A stretch of DNA of 16,194 nucleotides. Source: Balneolaceae bacterium. Lineage in GTDB: Bacteria > Bacteroidota > Rhodothermia > Balneolales > Balneolaceae. The notes under the pieces were generated by a model. The model did not search any database and was not told where the DNA came from. It saw only the letters and a program-made list of their open reading frames with translations. The stretch is from the NCBI GenBank assembly GCA_007123785.1, contig SLGL01000402.1, positions 1-16,194 on the forward strand. Reading direction: 5' to 3'. Both the position numbers and the translations under genes were made by a program. The first letter of the stretch is position 1. Every line of letters starts with the position of its first letter. Shown one piece after another: positions 15,012 through 16,194 of the stretch.

Positions 15012-16194
15012 GCAGTCCTGTAGAAATCAACACAAAACGCCCCCTTTCACTATTTGAGGGATACGGTGTTGAGCTGGAATATATGATTGCAGACAGTGAG
15101 ACTCTGGATGTAAAACCTGTTTCTGACCGTCTGCTGGAAAAGGCTGCTGGTAAAATTGTAAATGAACACTCTTTCGAATGCATTGCATGGAGTAACGAAC
15201 TGGTTCTGCATGTGATTGAGATAAAAACTGACGGGCCGGCTGTTTCACTCGAACCTCTTCAAAGTGCTTTTATAGCCCAGGTCCGGGCAATAGAGGAAAT
15301 TCTTGAATGTTATGGATCACGTTTGATGCCCGGAGCGATTCACCCCTGGATGAATCCCTTCACAGAAGTAAAACTTTGGCCGCATGAACAAAACCTGATC
15401 TATGAGGCCTATCATCGCATTTTCGATTGCCGGGGTCACGGATGGGCAAACCTGCAAAGCACACATCTGAACCTTCCATTTGACGGTGATGAAGAGTTCG
15501 GGAAACTTCATGCCGCAACGCGGCTGGCGTTGCCACTGATACCTGCTGTTGCGGCAAGCTCACCCATTGCCGATGCCGAACGGAAACCATTTCTCGACTA
15601 CAGAATGGAGATGTACCGCACCAATTCTATGAGGATTCCCTCGGTTACAGGGAAAATTGTGCCTGAACCGGTGTTTTCAAAGTCCGGTTATGAGCAGGAG
15701 ATTTTTCAGCCTATGTACCGGGAAATTGCCCCGTTCGATCCCGATGGTATTCTGCAGGAAGAGTGGCTCAACTCACGGGGTGCCATGTCGCGGTGGGACC
15801 GGCAAACAATCGAAATCAGGGTAATCGATAATCAGGAATATCCGGGTGCAGATATTGCAGTTTTGGAATGGGTGGTTAACCTAACCAAAGCACTTGTGGA
15901 TGAAAAATGGGCTTCAAGAGCAGAACAACAAGCGTGGAGCGAAACGGAACTTTATCAAATTTTGATGAAAACGATAAAACTTGGAGAACAGGCTATAATC
16001 CAAAATGCCGATTTTTTATCACTCTTCGGACTTCGGGAAAAGAAAATTTCTGCGGGAGAATTATGCAACTATCTTTTTGATGAATTGAAAGACGTTTATC
16101 CATTTTCAGAAAGCTCCGGGATTCACCTTAACCTGATTTTTGAGAAGGGCCCGCTTGCGAGAAGAATTATAAATGCACTCCCGAGCAGGTTTAC
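15008..16194 (+). CDS. GCS2-family glutamate-cysteine-ligase-like carboxylate-amine ligase, 3' truncated
   Basis: The frame is open from ATG 15008 to the window end (395 codons plus two bases, no stop), so the C-terminus is missing. It has the marks of the GCS2 fold, related to glutamine synthetase: GYGVELEYMI (residues 18-27) with metal-binding Glu22 and Glu24, HPWMNP (112-117), STHLNLPF (151-158), and EIRVIDNQE (269-277) with the Arg that in glutamate-cysteine ligases contacts substrate or phosphate. Family members form an amide on a carboxylate, often the gamma-carboxylate of glutamate, using ATP. Some are true glutamate-cysteine ligases, but most in this class are uncharacterised, and no glutathione synthetase gene is adjacent. 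The ATGA overlap with the RLAN ligase implies joint production in equal amounts. A downstream gene such as an acetyltransferase may follow outside the window. Confidence 0.88.
   Translation, partial: MSSPVEINTKRPLSLFEGYGVELEYMIADSETLDVKPVSDRLLEKAAGKIVNEHSFECIAWSNELVLHVIEIKTDGPAVSLEPLQSAFIAQVRAIEEILECYGSRLMPGAIHPWMNPFTEVKLWPHEQNLIYEAYHRIFDCRGHGWANLQSTHLNLPFDGDEEFGKLHAATRLALPLIPAVAASSPIADAERKPFLDYRMEMYRTNSMRIPSVTGKIVPEPVFSKSGYEQEIFQPMYREIAPFDPDGILQEEWLNSRGAMSRWDRQTIEIRVIDNQEYPGADIAVLEWVVNLTKALVDEKWASRAEQQAWSETELYQILMKTIKLGEQAIIQNADFLSLFGLREKKISAGELCNYLFDELKDVYPFSESSGIHLNLIFEKGPLARRIINALPSRF

Noticed and set aside
15008..16194. Ordinary glutathione synthesis operon (gshA/gshB)
   Set aside because: The ATP-grasp partner has an RLAN domain and RimK-like motifs rather than GshB features, and a peptidase is part of the cassette.

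Overview
The window looks like chromosomal DNA from a Bacteroidota-related bacterium, most plausibly the Balneolota/Rhodothermota branch. The evidence is a DUF4270-type lipoprotein beside a short glycogen-synthase-like gene, several Bacteroidota-style envelope proteins, almost no Shine-Dalgarno sequences, and a TAnnTTTG-type promoter. Unlike classical Bacteroidetes, it has separate small purS and purQ genes. The lineage is inference; there is no rRNA here. No tRNA, IS element, phage gene or CRISPR array was seen.

Layout. (1) 1-4368, plus strand: the end of a short GT5 glycogen-synthase-like protein, a DUF4270 lipoprotein, an outer-membrane beta-barrel protein four bases later, and an exported TPR protein, closed by a clean intrinsic terminator (4408-4439). 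(2) 4545-5756, plus strand: a short Rho-family factor lacking the N-terminal Rho_N domain. (3) 9186 down to 5764, minus strand: a tight six-gene run, purS-clpS-purQ-M42 aminopeptidase-lptB-rhodanese, with gaps of only a few bases or overlaps. It joins purine synthesis, N-end-rule adaptor, peptide trimming and lipopolysaccharide export, and converges on rho with 7 bp between stops. (4) 9187-9491: a gene-free stretch with a long inverted repeat. (5) 9971 down to 9492, 10987 down to 10064 and 12631 down to 11117, all minus strand: a small outer-membrane barrel, miaA and hutH. (6) 12847 to the right edge, plus strand: a three-gene cassette of a C39-like cysteine peptidase, an RLAN/RimK-like ATP-grasp ligase and a GCS2-type carboxylate-amine ligase cut by the window end.

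The most interesting part is region 6. Two different ATP-dependent amide-bond-forming enzymes are translationally coupled (ATGA overlap) and follow a papain-like peptidase by 8 bp. The set predicts a small pathway that builds, and perhaps trims or transfers, an amino-acid conjugate or short peptide, possibly gamma-glutamyl in type. Its substrate and product are unknown. It is transcribed divergently from hutH across a 215-bp region with a candidate promoter and two inverted repeats.
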